DNA of 64,000 nt from Telmatactis stephensoni (taxonomy: Eukaryota > Cnidaria > Anthozoa > Actiniaria > Isophelliidae), in contig JALIZF010001510.1 in the NCBI GenBank assembly GCA_029948255.1, positions 1-64,000 on the forward strand, in the 5' to 3' direction. The notes under the pieces were generated by a model. The model saw only the letters and a program-made list of their open reading frames with translations. It was not told the origin of the DNA and did no database searches. Within the stretch, counting starts at the first letter, position 1; each line of letters begins with the position of its first letter. This document shows positions 33,745-49,135 of the stretch, in pieces. The position numbers and the translations under genes were made by a program.

Positions 33745-34020
33745 ATTCATCCTGGGAAATAATTGATAGAGGCGTACCCCAGGGGAGTGTTTTGGGCCCG
33801 CTTTTGTTTAATATTTTCCTCAATGATTTATTCTATTTTATTACAGATGTCAAGTTAAATGCTTATGCTGATGATCAGCAAATTCACAGCTCTGATAAAG
33901 ATCACTTAGTAGTCATTATAACTTATTGCATTTTTATATTATTTTCTTTGTTTGTTTGTTCTTTCTTTTTTCTTTGGAGATGCTATCTTAAATCCGAAGT
34001 GAAATAAAAAGATATGTATG
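33745..34020 (+). mobile_element. LINE reverse-transcriptase fragment
   Basis: The reading frame holds GVPQGSVLGPLLFNIFLND and the catalytic NAYADD motif of non-LTR reverse transcriptases (bases for YADD start at 33864). It then jumps directly to a 3' UTR and a GTATGT-type tail. Both the N-terminal part and the remaining C-terminal part are missing. Confidence 0.85.
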
Positions 34021-34722
34021 TGTATGTATGTGTGTGTGTACGTACGTTAAAGAAACCACACCACTGACTACTGATTCGGGGAGAATAGGCCACGGAGTTG
34101 CCGGTGTGTGTGGTCTGGCCTATTACACTACAGGGTCATACATACATACTTTATTTAGCACCACAATTTTAAAAGAAATTATTTACATATACAAAAGACA
34201 TTATACAAGCTTTTAGATCCAAGCCATCTACAATAACCTGTACGGGCTAGCCAAGGTAGATGGCCAATGTTACGTTAATTAATAGGCGCGAAAGCGCTGT
34301 TGTGGTGTCTCTGTCTTCATAGGAAGGAAATGCATAACTAACTAAATAATTGGGTTTCTTTTAAATGAGGTACGTAGTACATCAAATTTCTCATGATGAT
34401 TTATCTATACATCATTCAGAATCTTTGTCATTCTTTCAGACTTGTTGTGATGTCGTGGATGCACTCGACCTACAAATAATCAGTCATCAAACAATTATTA
34501 TGAGTAAGATTTATAGAAGAACATATTAGAATCAAAAAGATAAGCAATAATAGACCTGGTCCGAAATGCGGAGACCGCTGTCAAAAGTATCGCGGCGATG
34601 TCAACAAAATGGCAGCAAGATTTTCTTGACAACAAAGTCAAAATAAGCAAAGATTTAGATACCTCTTTAGAAATAATAAATGTCTATAACGCCAATTAAC
34701 AAATAGATTCCATTTTGATCCG

Positions 34723-34865
34723 TGCGTCTGTACTCCAATAGATGCACAAATGACGTCAAAAATATGGTGAGAACAAACAAAATACGCCACGAGACGAACT
34801 CGAGCGGCGTGACAGTTCTCACCATATTTTGACGTCTTCTGTGCATCTGTTAGAGTACAGACGCA
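34723..34865. mobile_element. Hairpin element TGCGTCTGTACTC, unit C copy
   Basis: Nearly identical to 25511-25653, with the same inverted arms. Confidence 0.75.
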
Positions 34866-35352
34866 GAGAAAAATTGAATCTTACGCACGCTTTGATTGGT
34901 TGAGATGCTTCGATGAATGTTATATAAATCAAAATTTTAATAGATTCCATGACGTCATCTATGCACTGTAATCACACCGCACGGTTCTCGGCCTATCATA
35001 GCGTGCGTAATATTATATGAAAGCCATTCGAAGTTCAAGAAGACTTATTGACAATTTTATTTATAGATATATTTCAAAATTACGCAATCAGTGGTAATGA
35101 CTCCTCGATATGGTATTTTGACTTCCGTCAATCAAATATACAACGGCTGGGATTTGCAAAACCTTAGCTTTCTAAACTCCAAAACAAAGCAAACTTGGCT
35201 TTCTTCATATAATATTCAAACGTTTGAGACTTTAAAAAAGAAAAGGCGCATCGTCGTACACATGATTGGCGACAGTCAAACAATGAAAAAGCCTTTCGAG
35301 TGCTGTTTGCAACGGTCGAAAACAGGTAGGTCTAATGGTATTCAACTGACCT

Positions 35353-36958
35353 TTATTTGCAGCCATACAACTCCATCCTCAATGAGGGATGCTTTCTCCA
35401 AGTCTGGGGATACAACTTGATGTACCTGGCATAAATAGTTGGTTCAAGCTTGTGCTTAACAACGGTGTTGATGTCACTGTTTCCTTGGAAAGTCTTGCCT
35501 GACTGGTAGTCTGTGAAGCTTGACCCATCATCACTGTACTTCAAGGTATAACTTGTTACCCATTCGGTCTCATTCTTGCTCCCTTGCGTGGCAACTCCAG
35601 TCACGTTCGTCGTTCTGCCCAAATCCACTTGAATCCATTCTCCTACTGACTTTGTTTGAGCTGCCCAAGCAGCTGGCTCTCCCACTAGCTGAAGATTAAG
35701 TCTTGCCTTTGATGCTACGTACCCAGCACTGAAAATTGAAGAGGCCGTTATGCTTGAATCAGGAATTTCTCTACTTTCCATACCAAGAGGCTTCTCTTTA
35801 CAGGCTGGGTCTGTTGGAAGAACACGCGTGTATCGGCTCAGTCTAGATTCAACTCACGATCTTAAACAAAACTCGGATAAGAACTATTTCGGTCAATCAG
35901 TAGATCTGTTTCATGTCGGTGTCGCTGTGTACGCTTTCTCTCTTCTTGACTTTTTTCAATTTTTTTTCTTCATCAGTTTTTTTTTTCTAAATTCATTTAT
36001 CTTAGCTTCATGCCATTCGTTTAATGTTTCATTACTAAACAAAATCGTATACTTTTACAAATAGCAGTGGCTAACTCGAAAGCTTCATGCTCCTTTAGCC
36101 ACTGCACACAATATGTTTCAGTGTAATTTTTTTTGAAAATGACTTGAAACTCGGTTAATTGAGTGAACTTATCTATATGGCTCCTATAATCATACAGCAA
36201 CATATTTCATTTATATTCAAAAGAGACAGATCAAAATTATCAAGTATATTAATTAGCATCTAAATTGTATGCAAATGACGTCATTTACTCAAACCTATTG
36301 TTCTCTTGGCTTTTAAATCGAAATTTCTCGGTGATAACGAGGTTAAAATGCAGAATTTTTGGGAAAGTAATTCTTCATATGCATTTATTGTCATCACTGA
36401 GTTACTTCAACTAGGAATAATCCATTTCAAATTTTAACCGATTTTGATCATCGTCCCCCTTTAAAAGTGCGCAGCTTACCTAACGCCTTCATTTCGTCAG
36501 GAGTGTTACATACATCTTCAATCTTTAATCAAAACAAAATAGTCATAATTTATATGATATCTCAAACAACTTTTTTTTGTCCCAGACACAAACAACAACA
36601 ACGTTTTTACCTTGGATAGTCTCAATTGATGAAACCAAAATCTTCGATTCTCGACCAAAGTTTCGTTGTCACCACATCTACTGAGTTGGCAAATGTGTTC
36701 TGAGGGGTGAATAGGCTGATATTCGTAGTTATACGAAGAACAGTTGGTATCATGATGGCATTCTAAGGCACAAGTTATTGCATCTTCAACAGTAAAGTTT
36801 CGATAAATGCGTTTGAGGGTAACATAGTTTGTTATGCTGCAGTAACCAACAGGGCAGCTATCACTCTGAGAAACGACTGCCAGCAGTATAAAACTAAAAG
36901 ACAAGTAGAGAATTTTTTGAAGAAGATTTTTAGAAAATGGGAAACAAAACAAAAACAT
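35353..36958 (-). CDS. Secreted PAN/apple plus F5/8C discoidin protein, copy C
   Basis: Exons 36611-36958, 36480-36522 and 35353-35810 join in phase to 849 bp (282 residues). The signal peptide (MFLFCFPFSKNLLQKILYLS) and the N-terminal part of the PAN domain (DSCPVGYCSITNYVTLKRIY) differ from copies A and B. The cysteine framework CALEC, NCSSY, CQLSRC is kept. The linker reads IEDVCNTPDEMKAL. The discoidin domain differs from copy B by only three residues (F for Y, E for V, N for Y). An upstream ATG at 37024 would add 22 residues ahead of the signal peptide and is less likely. All frames are intact. Confidence 0.85.
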
Positions 36959-37024
36959 GGTCGATTTGATAATAAGGCGTTCTTTAAAAAGTCGCACTTC
37001 TATTAAACCGAAACATAATATCAC

Positions 37025-37696
37025 GCATATTCACTATGTACATACGTGCATCTAATTGGCTCAAACAGATCACGTGGACGGTCTATGTGGCAAGACTTTA
37101 CTAAATGATTGACTTTAGATTATACAGGACATTTTTATTATAGTATTTTGCGTCGGATATGTTTACAAAAGAACTATACAAAACCAATAGAATAAGAATA
37201 ATTTCGGCTGTAAAAAGAAGCTCTATAATTTCAATGATACTGATTTGCTCAAACTCTACTTCAATGAATAGGTTATTGATAAAGATGAAATAAATTTTGA
37301 ATTGATTTAAAATATATATTTTCATATAACTTGAAATAAATTGAAAGCTGACTGAGAGGTGCCAACGATCTGTACGTTCACCTGCGTTGTCTCGCAAAAC
37401 AGACAATTATGTTCTTCATGAATATCACTAGGAAAAGTTTGATCGAAGACCCCAAAGAAGGAGAAGAACTTATTCAGTAACCCTGCATGGCTTTGAAATT
37501 AAATTGTCATCAAATAAACACCACCTCGCTATGCTTTCTAAACTAAGTAAATGAGGTACGTATAAATTACCAACCATGCATATTTTGGTCATTGAGTTTA
37601 ATACAATATTAATGCATTTTAATTCAAGAAATATAAATATACGAATCCAAAAACGAAATGAAGGGAAATTAAATAGATGTTTAGGTTTTTAGATCA
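37025..37696. other. No recognised gene
   Basis: AT-rich sequence upstream of PAN-discoidin copy C; any promoter for that gene should be here. The minus ORF at 37101-37406 has no recognisable feature. Confidence 0.4.
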
Positions 37697-37928
37697 CTAG
37701 AAGGCGTTCCAAACTAAATTGGCTTTTTCCATTTTCGAACTGAAATTTCTACCAATTAAGTAAACGGGGTTTTTTTTTAGATAAATCGTACTGCCAGTGG
37801 ATAAACAGATCAGTTGACCGTCAAACTTTTTAATTAGAAATTCGCCAAATGAAAAAACTGAAACTAAGTTTTTTGAAGTAAAAATACATAAAATGGAAAA
37901 AGCCAATTTATTTTGGAACGCCTTCTAG
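37697..37928. mobile_element. MITE with CTAGAAGGCGTTCC ends
   Basis: The left arm CTAGAAGGCGTTCCAAACTA, then TTGGCTTTTTCCATTTT, is matched in reverse by AAAATGGAAAAAGCCAA and GGAACGCCTTCTAG. Arms are about 39 bp and the total is 232 bp. It is noncoding. Confidence 0.8.
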
Positions 37929-38554
37929 GTGGTCTCATTATTTTGGCCAAGCGCACGCAGGCCGAGTACGGAACTACAAGTAGCACTTTTAAATTCTGAA
38001 GACTGTAACGTCTCCCGGCAAACGATGAAAAACATATTAGGTGATCAGCATTGGGAGCAGCATCTTGTTGACTTTACGTTTCTGATTGGGGTCGATTTAG
38101 CATAAACATTGGCGCGTAAGAACACATTCACATGTATTCGAGTTACGTAACTCGACTTTGATTTCAACGATGTTTCTCATCGAGTTGTCAAAGATGTCAA
38201 AGTGGGCGTTGCCTCATCAAAATGGGCGTGACCGGGCGCGCAACTCGAAAATCGCGTAACTCGAAAATCGTAACTCGAAAAATACCTTACCTCGATTAGG
38301 AAGTGCTTAAATGACCTGTATAAGTATAAGAGGTCCAACCCAACTGGATTTTGGAAAGTGGAATGAAAATTCTTTTTATTCTCTTATATTATATTCTTAT
38401 ATTATTCTCTTATTTCAGGGAATATATTTTTCTAAATTACGCAAAATTTGAAAGCATCAAGCTAATGTAAAGAGTTTATGTAGTTTTTTTCATGGAAGAT
38501 CCGAATTTTAAGCAAAGAAAAAATAGAGAAAAGAAATCTATTTAAAATTAAAAG

Positions 38555-38607
<53 letters not shown>

Positions 38608-38992
38608 GAAAAGCTGTTGGCGCAGGCAGGACTAGAACCCGTTACCCAAAGAACTTAGTATGCTAATTGCAAAACTCAAAAAAATCGGACCATGCATCCA
38701 GACAAATCGCTGAATCGCCATGTTACGTTTAAGATGGAAATTTCGGCCCCTTCCGCGCTATCCGGTAGAACACAGCGAGCTTCGCAGTCAAAGAGGAAGG
38801 AAACAGTCGGATCCTAGGCAATAGATGACTGAACCATACCACTAGGATAACTGATCTACTGAAGGATTTGGAGGAAAAATAACCTAGTGTATTCCGTGAA
38901 TTGGCTATTTATTGTTGTGCAAATTACACGATCCCGTGGCGTAGTTGGAAATCCTTAATTGAACTGTGAAGCAAATGAGCAGAGACAAGATT
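37929..38992. other. No recognised gene; poly-A tract
   Basis: Contains repeated GTAACTCGA-type words (38145-38285) and a 38550-38610 run of A followed by AAAAG units. No gene or RNA gene could be supported. Confidence 0.45.
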
Positions 38993-39001
38993 GATATTAT
39001 A

Positions 39002-39147
39002 TAGCCTCCTCCGCAGGCATCACTGTGAGTTTTTTTCTGTTCTTGGGTTTCCTGTGTAAAAGAGTGAAGATAGGGGAGAATGGGGAGAGAAGGGAGAGCT
39101 CAAAATTTCGCACAGGAAGCCCAAAAGGTTGCCTGCGGAGGAGGCTA
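39002..39147. mobile_element. 146-bp MITE with 18-bp TIRs and 9-bp target duplication
   Basis: The ends TAGCCTCCTCCGCAGGCA and TGCCTGCGGAGGAGGCTA are perfect inverted copies. They are flanked by GATATTATA at 38993-39001 and 39148-39156. The internal GGGTTTCCTGTG and its approximate complement (CACAGGAAGCCC) form a second inverted pair. It is the cleanest member of the family. A 9-bp target duplication suggests mobilisation by a Mutator-like transposase. Confidence 0.88.
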
Positions 39148-39541
39148 GATATTATACACCTTGTTTTCGTTTTATTGAATCAACCCAGAACAGTTTAATC
39201 CAGGGGTTTACAATAAGCATTTCAACAATTTGGGAAGACACGGAAAGACAAAGAAAGAATACAAAATGAAAAATAAGTATGAAAAAGGAAATAGCTTTAT
39301 TTCAGGTGGCAATTCCAACCTTCAAATAACTAATACAATGAATTGACAATGGTTGACTAATCCATTCTTCTAAAATTTCTGATCAAAGAGAAGCTAGACT
39401 TTATAAACTAGGCACAATGCAGTTTTGCAAACCTAGCTTTATGGAAATAATGAGTGCAAGAAAGCTCCACGGTTCCATGCAATAAATGCATCAAAACTTT
39501 GTAAGCTTTGGCCTCATAAAAGTTTTTGACTCCCACTTAGT

Positions 39542-40217
39542 ACCAGAGTCTATAGCTAGAGTTTAGAATCAGGGAACCAGAGGCTAGTACATCAGTAGCT
39601 CAATTGAAAAAATCCTGGTAGAACCAGAGTCTAGAGTCTAGAGTCAGGGAACCAGAGGCTAGTGCATAAGTAGTTCAATTGAAAAAATCCTGGTAGAACC
39701 AGAGTCTAGAGTCTAGAGTCAGGGAACCAGAGGCTAGTGCATAAGTAGTTCAATTGAAAAAATCCTGGTAGAACCAGAGTCTAGAGTCTAGAGTCAGGGA
39801 ACCAGAGGCTAGTGCATAAGTAGTTCAATTGAAAAAATCCTGGTAAAACCAGAGTCTAGAGTCTAGAGTCAGGGAACCAGAGGCTAGTACATCAGTAGCT
39901 CAATTGAAAAAATCCTGGTAGAACCAGAGTCTAGAGTCTAGAATCAGGGAACCAGAGGCTAGTGCATCAGTAGTTCAATTGAAAAAATCCTGGTAGAACC
40001 AGAGTCTAGAGTCTAGAGTCAGGGAACCAGAGGCTAGTGCATAAGTAGTTCAATTGAAAAAATCCTGGTAGAACCAGAGTCTAGAGTCTAGAATCAGGGA
40101 ACCAGAGGCTAGTGCATCAGTAGCTCAATTGAAAAAATCCTGTTTGACACCAGAGTCTAGAGTCAGGGAACCAGAGGCTAGTACATCAGTAGTTCAATTG
40201 AAAAAATCCTGGTAGAA
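39542..40217. repeat. 75-bp minisatellite (about 9 copies)
   Basis: The unit contains ACCAGAGTCTAGAGTCTAGA, GGGAACCAGAGGCTAGTGCA and TTCAATTGAAAAAATCCTGG at an exact 75-bp period. Variant units (CATCAGTAGCTC or CATAAGTAGTTC) are interspersed, and one unit near 40145 is shortened. It begins about 330 bp past the UBE2K stop codon and may be in its 3' UTR. Confidence 0.95.
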
Positions 40218-40546
40218 TATACTACCAAAATAAAAAATGACATGGAGTTCACTATCAACACATCATAGCAAACTTATGCAAAGCACAATCAACAAGTCAA
40301 CAGTCAGAAGCAATCTGTTACATAACCATCATTTAAGTTGCCTTTGTCCAGACAGACCAGACTTCAGTGGTGTATAAACTTCCATATAAAGTTATCAAAA
40401 CTTCCATTTAATGTCTACTTCACAGATTTTGCTCTGCTTAAGATTGCTAATATTTTTAAGACCTCATTCTGTGTCCTTGAATAACTCATTGAGTCTCTAT
40501 CTGTTTTATATCTTAGCTAAATGAATGTTCAAATTTATTGCTGGGG

Positions 40547-44814
<4,268 letters not shown>

Positions 44815-45944
44815 ATCTCCCGGTGTTTATTGATGGAACAAAGTGGTTTGTTTGTCAGAGTTTAACCACGTTTTCCTGACATACCCTAAAAAGTTTGAAA
44901 TTGTGGACTACAGTACGGCCCAAGGAAGTTCTCTGATCGCATTGACTTATGGATCCGTTACCAGGCTTTCTCGTTCTCGATACTGCTCAGGAAATCCGTC
45001 AACTAGGACTGGTTTTCTGTATTTCAAAGATTACTGTGGGAAGAGTCCGGGGAGGGGGAGACTCCTATATATATAAGAGGACGGGGATGCTCGTCGGAAA
45101 TTTTGAAAATGACCCCTAAAAGGTACCTGAGTGGGAGTGGCAACAATTCATTTCTACCCCTAAAAGGTACCAATTCAAAAACAATAATAAAGAATTAAGT
45201 CATGAAACACTTTGTTATCGATGTGCTTTGAAGATTCAATTCAGATCATTGAAATCATCCCTTTCATGCTTACTTTAGATAGTAAAATAGTCCCTAAAAG
45301 GTACCAGCTATCTGAGCTATGTCTGGTAGTCCAATTAAGTCTGAGACACCCTAAAACTCATGTACTGGGACTGGGTCATAATTTAATTCAAATTTATCAT
45401 TTTTCATTTTTCATTCTGGTACAACCTATAAAGGCGGTGTTACATGAGACGATTTTTAACAACGATTTTCAGCGCAACGGCGTTGCGTTTAAAATCTTTC
45501 TCGTGTGTTACGAGAGGGACTTTGTGATAAATTGATAAAGTTTATTAAATCTCTAAATGTACAACTTTCAGTTGAGTTAAGATATTTGTAAACGAGGTAC
45601 TTAACTTTGCTGACATTTCAAATCTTCGCCCTTTGTCTGGAAGACTTCTGGATAATCATCGAGATCTGCTTTAGGACTATTCTTAAATAGCAAATGTGAT
45701 CAACTTGTGATCACCAGTTGCAAACCTTCATCCAGCATGTAGAATTAAAATAAAGATCCATACTAAAATACAGCATAACGTCTTCACTTTACAAAGGAGC
45801 TCGATGGACCTAAAATGCATATTGTTAACGCAACTTTGTTGATCTGTCTTCAAAATACTCGATTTTGATTGGATTTGGGACAAACATATTAGCATCATAA
45901 TGAAACTTCGCCGAATAGATTACCCCAATTAGACATTAAATATT

Positions 45945-46250
45945 AAGTGTCTAGGTAGCGCAGCGGTCTAAGGTGATATCTAAAGGTATGGATTAGGGTC
46001 CGGATATCGTCTCCCTCCCTGGCCTTCGGGCTAAGAAAACTGTTTTATGTAGCACCGGGATAGCGTGGATGGGGACGAAATCTTCATCCGTAACGTAAGT
46101 CGATTCGATGTCTCAGCTTCTCAGAATGTCTCGGGAGAATCGTCCCAAAATTTAATTTTTCTTTTTTTTCTTTTTCAGTTAAATAATCATTTCTACTTTG
46201 TGTCCGGGGGGTGCATATCTAACAGGTTCGATTCGTGTCGGGGGCGAATC
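45945..46250 (+). mobile_element. Possible interrupted tRNA-derived SINE head
   Basis: GTCTAGGTAGCGCAGCGGTC resembles a tRNA D-arm/A box. About 270 bp later, AACAGGTTCGATTCGTG resembles a B box. The spacing is far too long for one tRNA, so an insertion or an unrelated coincidence is possible. Confidence 0.3.
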
Positions 46251-46984
46251 CTTTTTCTTTTTTTCACTCTTTTTCTATAACTTTTTCTTTTTTTACCTGA
46301 ATATGCTGACTACTTATTTTCTTGCTACAGATACTGATGTTTTTACCTTAACTTTTTTAATTATTTTGGATCGTTCATAAATATATTGAGATTGATTAAT
46401 ATTCATATTATTAATTATTAATATATGGATATCGTTTAATTTTTCTATATTTCTTAAATGTGCGATCGAATATCGTGCGTTTTTTATGCGTTTTCAATTG
46501 CCCCGCTAAACAATTGCCAAGTTAATCAAGACATACTATTTGTTAAAGTTTAAATTCAAGCAAAAGGTATATTTTTGGCTTGTGTATACTGTATAAACTG
46601 TTCATCCAGCTGGGTAAACAGTCGCACGAAACTCCTGGTTACTCCCCTGATAGACCTGGAATCCCCTCACTCTTTTTGGGAACTTTTAGGGAAACAGAAC
46701 TTAGGGTAATGGCTACTCAAAATGTAATAATAACTCAAATAAAGGTTTGGTTGGGAGGAGTGAGAATGCGAACGCGCTTGCGCAAAGGCCGACAGGCAAA
46801 GAGAGAGAAAAAGCCTCTATAGGTCGAATATATGGATCTGTTTTCTTTTGAATTTTCTTTACTCTCCTTCTTTGGCCATAATCCCTCCGATCGAGTAACG
46901 TCTTCCATTTCAGTAAAACGCTACATTTCGACAATTTAAAAGGTTAAGATAAAGCACAATATTTAGGGTCGGTAGTTTCTTCAG

Positions 46985-47112
46985 CTAGTTAAGCTGGTTA
47001 CGCTTCCCCGGGAAGCCGACGGTGCGCTCTTTACCCCTCTCTCCATGCATCAGTGCTCAGATTTAAGGGTATTTGAAGCTACTTAAAGCTACACGGAATG
47101 GAAAGAAGTCGA
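46985..47112 (-). mobile_element. Headless SINE fragment
   Basis: GGAAGCCGACGGTGCGCTC, CAGTGCTCAGATTTAAGGG and AAAGCTACACGGAATGGAAA match the body of the SINE at 43115-43398. The tRNA-like head is replaced by the satellite that begins at about 47112. Confidence 0.7.
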
Positions 47113-47660
47113 AACAAGTGTGAGGTGTAGTAGGTGTAGTACCTGTAGTATTTGTAGTAGCCCTAGTACAGTAGTTCCCATAGTTGGCAGTGTACACATA
47201 GTAGGCCTACTACTATGCCTAGGCATAGTACTTGTAGTAGGTGTAGTATCTGTAGTAGAAGTAGTGCCTGTAGTAAGTGTAGTATCTGTAGCACCTGTAG
47301 TAGGTGTAGTAGACCTAGTACAGTACTTCTCATAGTAGGCTGTGTAAACGTAGTAGGTGTAGTATTTGTAGTAAGTGTAACTTGGTTGTAGTTGGTGTAG
47401 CACCACTAGTAGATGTTGTAGTACTTGTAGTAGGTGTAGTTTCTGAAGTTCGTGTAGTACTTGTAGTATCTGTAGCGTCTGTAGTAGGAAGGCCGTGTAC
47501 TTGTAGTATTTGTAGTAGGTGTAGTGGTTGTAGTTGGTGTAGCACACATGGTAAGCGTAGTAGCAGTAGTATCTGTAGTACCTATAGTTAGTGTAGTACC
47601 AGTAGTAAGTGTAACTGTAGTCAGTGTAGTACATGTGGTACCTGCAGTCAGTGTAGTATC
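47112..47660. repeat. GTAGTA/GTAGTAGGTGTA degenerate satellite
   Basis: About 550 bp of degenerate six-base units (GTAGTA, GTGTAG, CTGTAG), rich in TAG on the plus strand. The minus-strand ORFs over it (Thr/Tyr-rich) are products of the repeat. Confidence 0.85.
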
Positions 47661-47665
47661 TGTAG

Positions 47666-48150
47666 TGTTACAATATTAGTGCTTACGTAATTGTAATTTG
47701 ATACTTAAGACATGTGGTTGTTTGAAATAAAGCGCATATCTCTTCTCCCGTCAACACGAACACGTCTTGAAACATGGTGTCAAAAGTAAACTCGAAATAA
47801 CGCTTCCAAAGTAAGTAAGTAAAAAAAGTAAAGTCCTCCCTGCCGAGGCATTACAGAAGAGATATGACAGAAACAGAACAAGCTACGACCAGTAGTGGTC
47901 CACGAGGACCAATCTTTACGTCGCAATTCCCAGTACCATCGCCGATGAACACAAAAGGAGATCAAGTCAACAACTGGGATTTCTTCAAGCAACAGTGGGA
48001 AGACTACGAAGTCGCCACTGGACTGTACAAGCAAGATCCAACAAAGATTCGACTCGCAACTCTCCGCTCTGTAATGGGTAAGGAATGTTTACAAATATTC
48101 CTCAATCACAAACTCACCGAAGAGGAGAAGAACGATGTACAAACATAGTC
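47666..48150 (+). pseudogene. Ty3/Gypsy-like remnant: LTR end, leader and gag start
   Basis: TGTTACAATATTAG is an LTR-start-like word. CATGGTGTCAAAAGTAA at about 47773 resembles a Gypsy primer-binding region. The 94-codon frame at 47864-48148 (NNWDFFKQQWEDYEVATGLY, ATLRSVMGKECLQIF) looks like the N-terminal part of a Gypsy-type gag. It stops abruptly at the arm of the 45049-48236 block, so protease and polymerase are missing. Confidence 0.55.
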
Positions 48151-48361
48151 TAAAAGGTACCAGATTGCAGATTTTGACCCCTAAAAGGGCATCCCCGTCC
48201 TTTTACGATCAGAGTCCCCCACCCTCCGGGGGAAGAGTTTCATTTGATGAATTGCGACTACTGGATTTTGTCGTTTGTTTGTCCCAAGGGGTATAGTACG
48301 TTGTGTGGACTGAAAACGAAAAAGACGAAAATTGTTTGTACAAAGTGCAGCACAAAATGAA

Positions 48362-48490
48362 TCGAAGAAACTGAAAAAGGAATGAAAAGAAAGAAAGAAA
48401 CACAGAGGAAGAGCAAGGGAGAGAGAAAGGAAGAAGGAAGGATAGACAGAAAGATGGATGGAAAGAAAGAAGGAAAGTGAGGGAAAAAGA
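48362..48490. repeat. Polypurine (GAAA/GGAA) tract
   Basis: About 130 bases, almost all purine on the plus strand. The three minus-strand ORFs over it (Ser/Leu/Phe-rich) are artefacts. Confidence 0.8.
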
Positions 48491-48921
48491 CAAGTACGTA
48501 CATCATAAATCATGTTTCACTTTTTTTCTTCACATTTTTTTAATTTCATGGTTACTTTCTAACCGTCAACAAAGGTCTATAGCGCAGAATCACAAGACGG
48601 GGACTGAAACAAGTACGAAAATTTGATTTAATAATTTTAGAAGTTCCATATACAATGTCGCTGATTCTGCTCTACTGACAATACATAACGATCCCATATA
48701 ACGATCCCATATAGCTACTAAAATTCTGATTGACTGCTTCCTGCCTCTGAACGGAAATATCCAAAGGTCTCCACATATTCCAAAATAGTATTTTAATACT
48801 ACTTTTAAAAAGTGAGATTAATTGAAATGATACATTTTAAAATCAGGTGAAAGGACTTGAAATCGAAGAAGGGAGAGATGGAAGCAATATCTGACAGTTT
48901 ATACACAGGTTATTAGTCAAA

Positions 48922-49112
48922 TAAAGCCTCCTCCGTAGGTAAGTCTTGGCCGGGTTTCCTGTGGCAGGGGGGAAGGGGGAAGGGGGAAAGAAAAACAGGA
49001 GTTACCTACTCTTCTTCATCTTCCCCTCCCTCTCGTCCCTAGTCTTCTTTTACATTCCCAGTTTTCCCTCTTCTCCTGTTACCATAGGATACCCCCATGG
49101 GGAGGAGGCCAA
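48922..49112. mobile_element. MITE of the GGGTTTCCTGTG family near the EF-hand gene
   Basis: The left end AAGCCTCCTCCGTAGGTAAG with GGGTTTCCTGTG inside is matched by CCATGGGGAGGAGGCC on the right, and the centre is G/A-rich then C/T-rich. It lies about 25 bp past the stop codon of the EF-hand ORF at 49136. Confidence 0.6.
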
Positions 49113-49135
49113 GTCAAGTCAGTCAAATGTCAAAT

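Larger units (their letters stand above)
24985..34219. repeat. Tandem segmental duplication, unit B
   Basis: This second unit begins with TTATCTACAATAACCTGTAC (matched at 34225 in unit C) and ends after the 32.6-33.34 kb block that matches 24.1-24.98 kb of unit A. It is larger than unit A at its right side because of later insertions: a 245-bp MITE, a 1306-bp TIR element, a SINE and a LINE fragment. Confidence 0.75.
34220..37024. repeat. Tandem segmental duplication, unit C (partial)
   Basis: Starts with CATCTACAATAACCTGTACG and stays very close to unit B up to about 35815, past the discoidin exon. Similarity then drops: the following intron shares only short stretches, and the PAN exon is clearly diverged. 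There is no counterpart of the 23.3-24.9 kb block to the right. Confidence 0.7.
45049..48236. mobile_element. 3.2-kb composite block bounded by CCCCGGAGGG inverted repeats
   Basis: The left end (TCCGGGGAGGGGGAGACTC, GGACGGGGATGCTCG, CCCCTAAAAGGTACC) is repeated in reverse at 48150-48236 (GGTACCAG, CCCCTAAAAGGGCATCCCCG, GAGTCCCCCACCCTCCGG). The arms are about 85 bp. Between them lie a SINE-like tRNA head, a headless SINE copy, a GTAGTA-type satellite and a Gypsy-like remnant. Either a large nonautonomous transposon carried these, or a short hairpin element was split by later insertions. Confidence 0.6.

Noticed and set aside
38612..38690. tRNA-like sequence on the minus strand with a T-run after it
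   Set aside because: A B-box-like word (GGGTTCTAGTCC) is present, but no acceptor stem or A box could be paired convincingly.
39542..40217. CRISPR array
   Set aside because: Units are contiguous 75-bp tandem repeats without unique spacers, in animal DNA.
47089..47634. Thr/Tyr-rich minus-strand ORFs (mucin-like)
   Set aside because: They are translations of the GTAGTA satellite and contain no signal peptide.
48181..48513. Three minus-strand ORFs rich in Ser, Phe and Leu
   Set aside because: They read a polypurine tract and have no domain.
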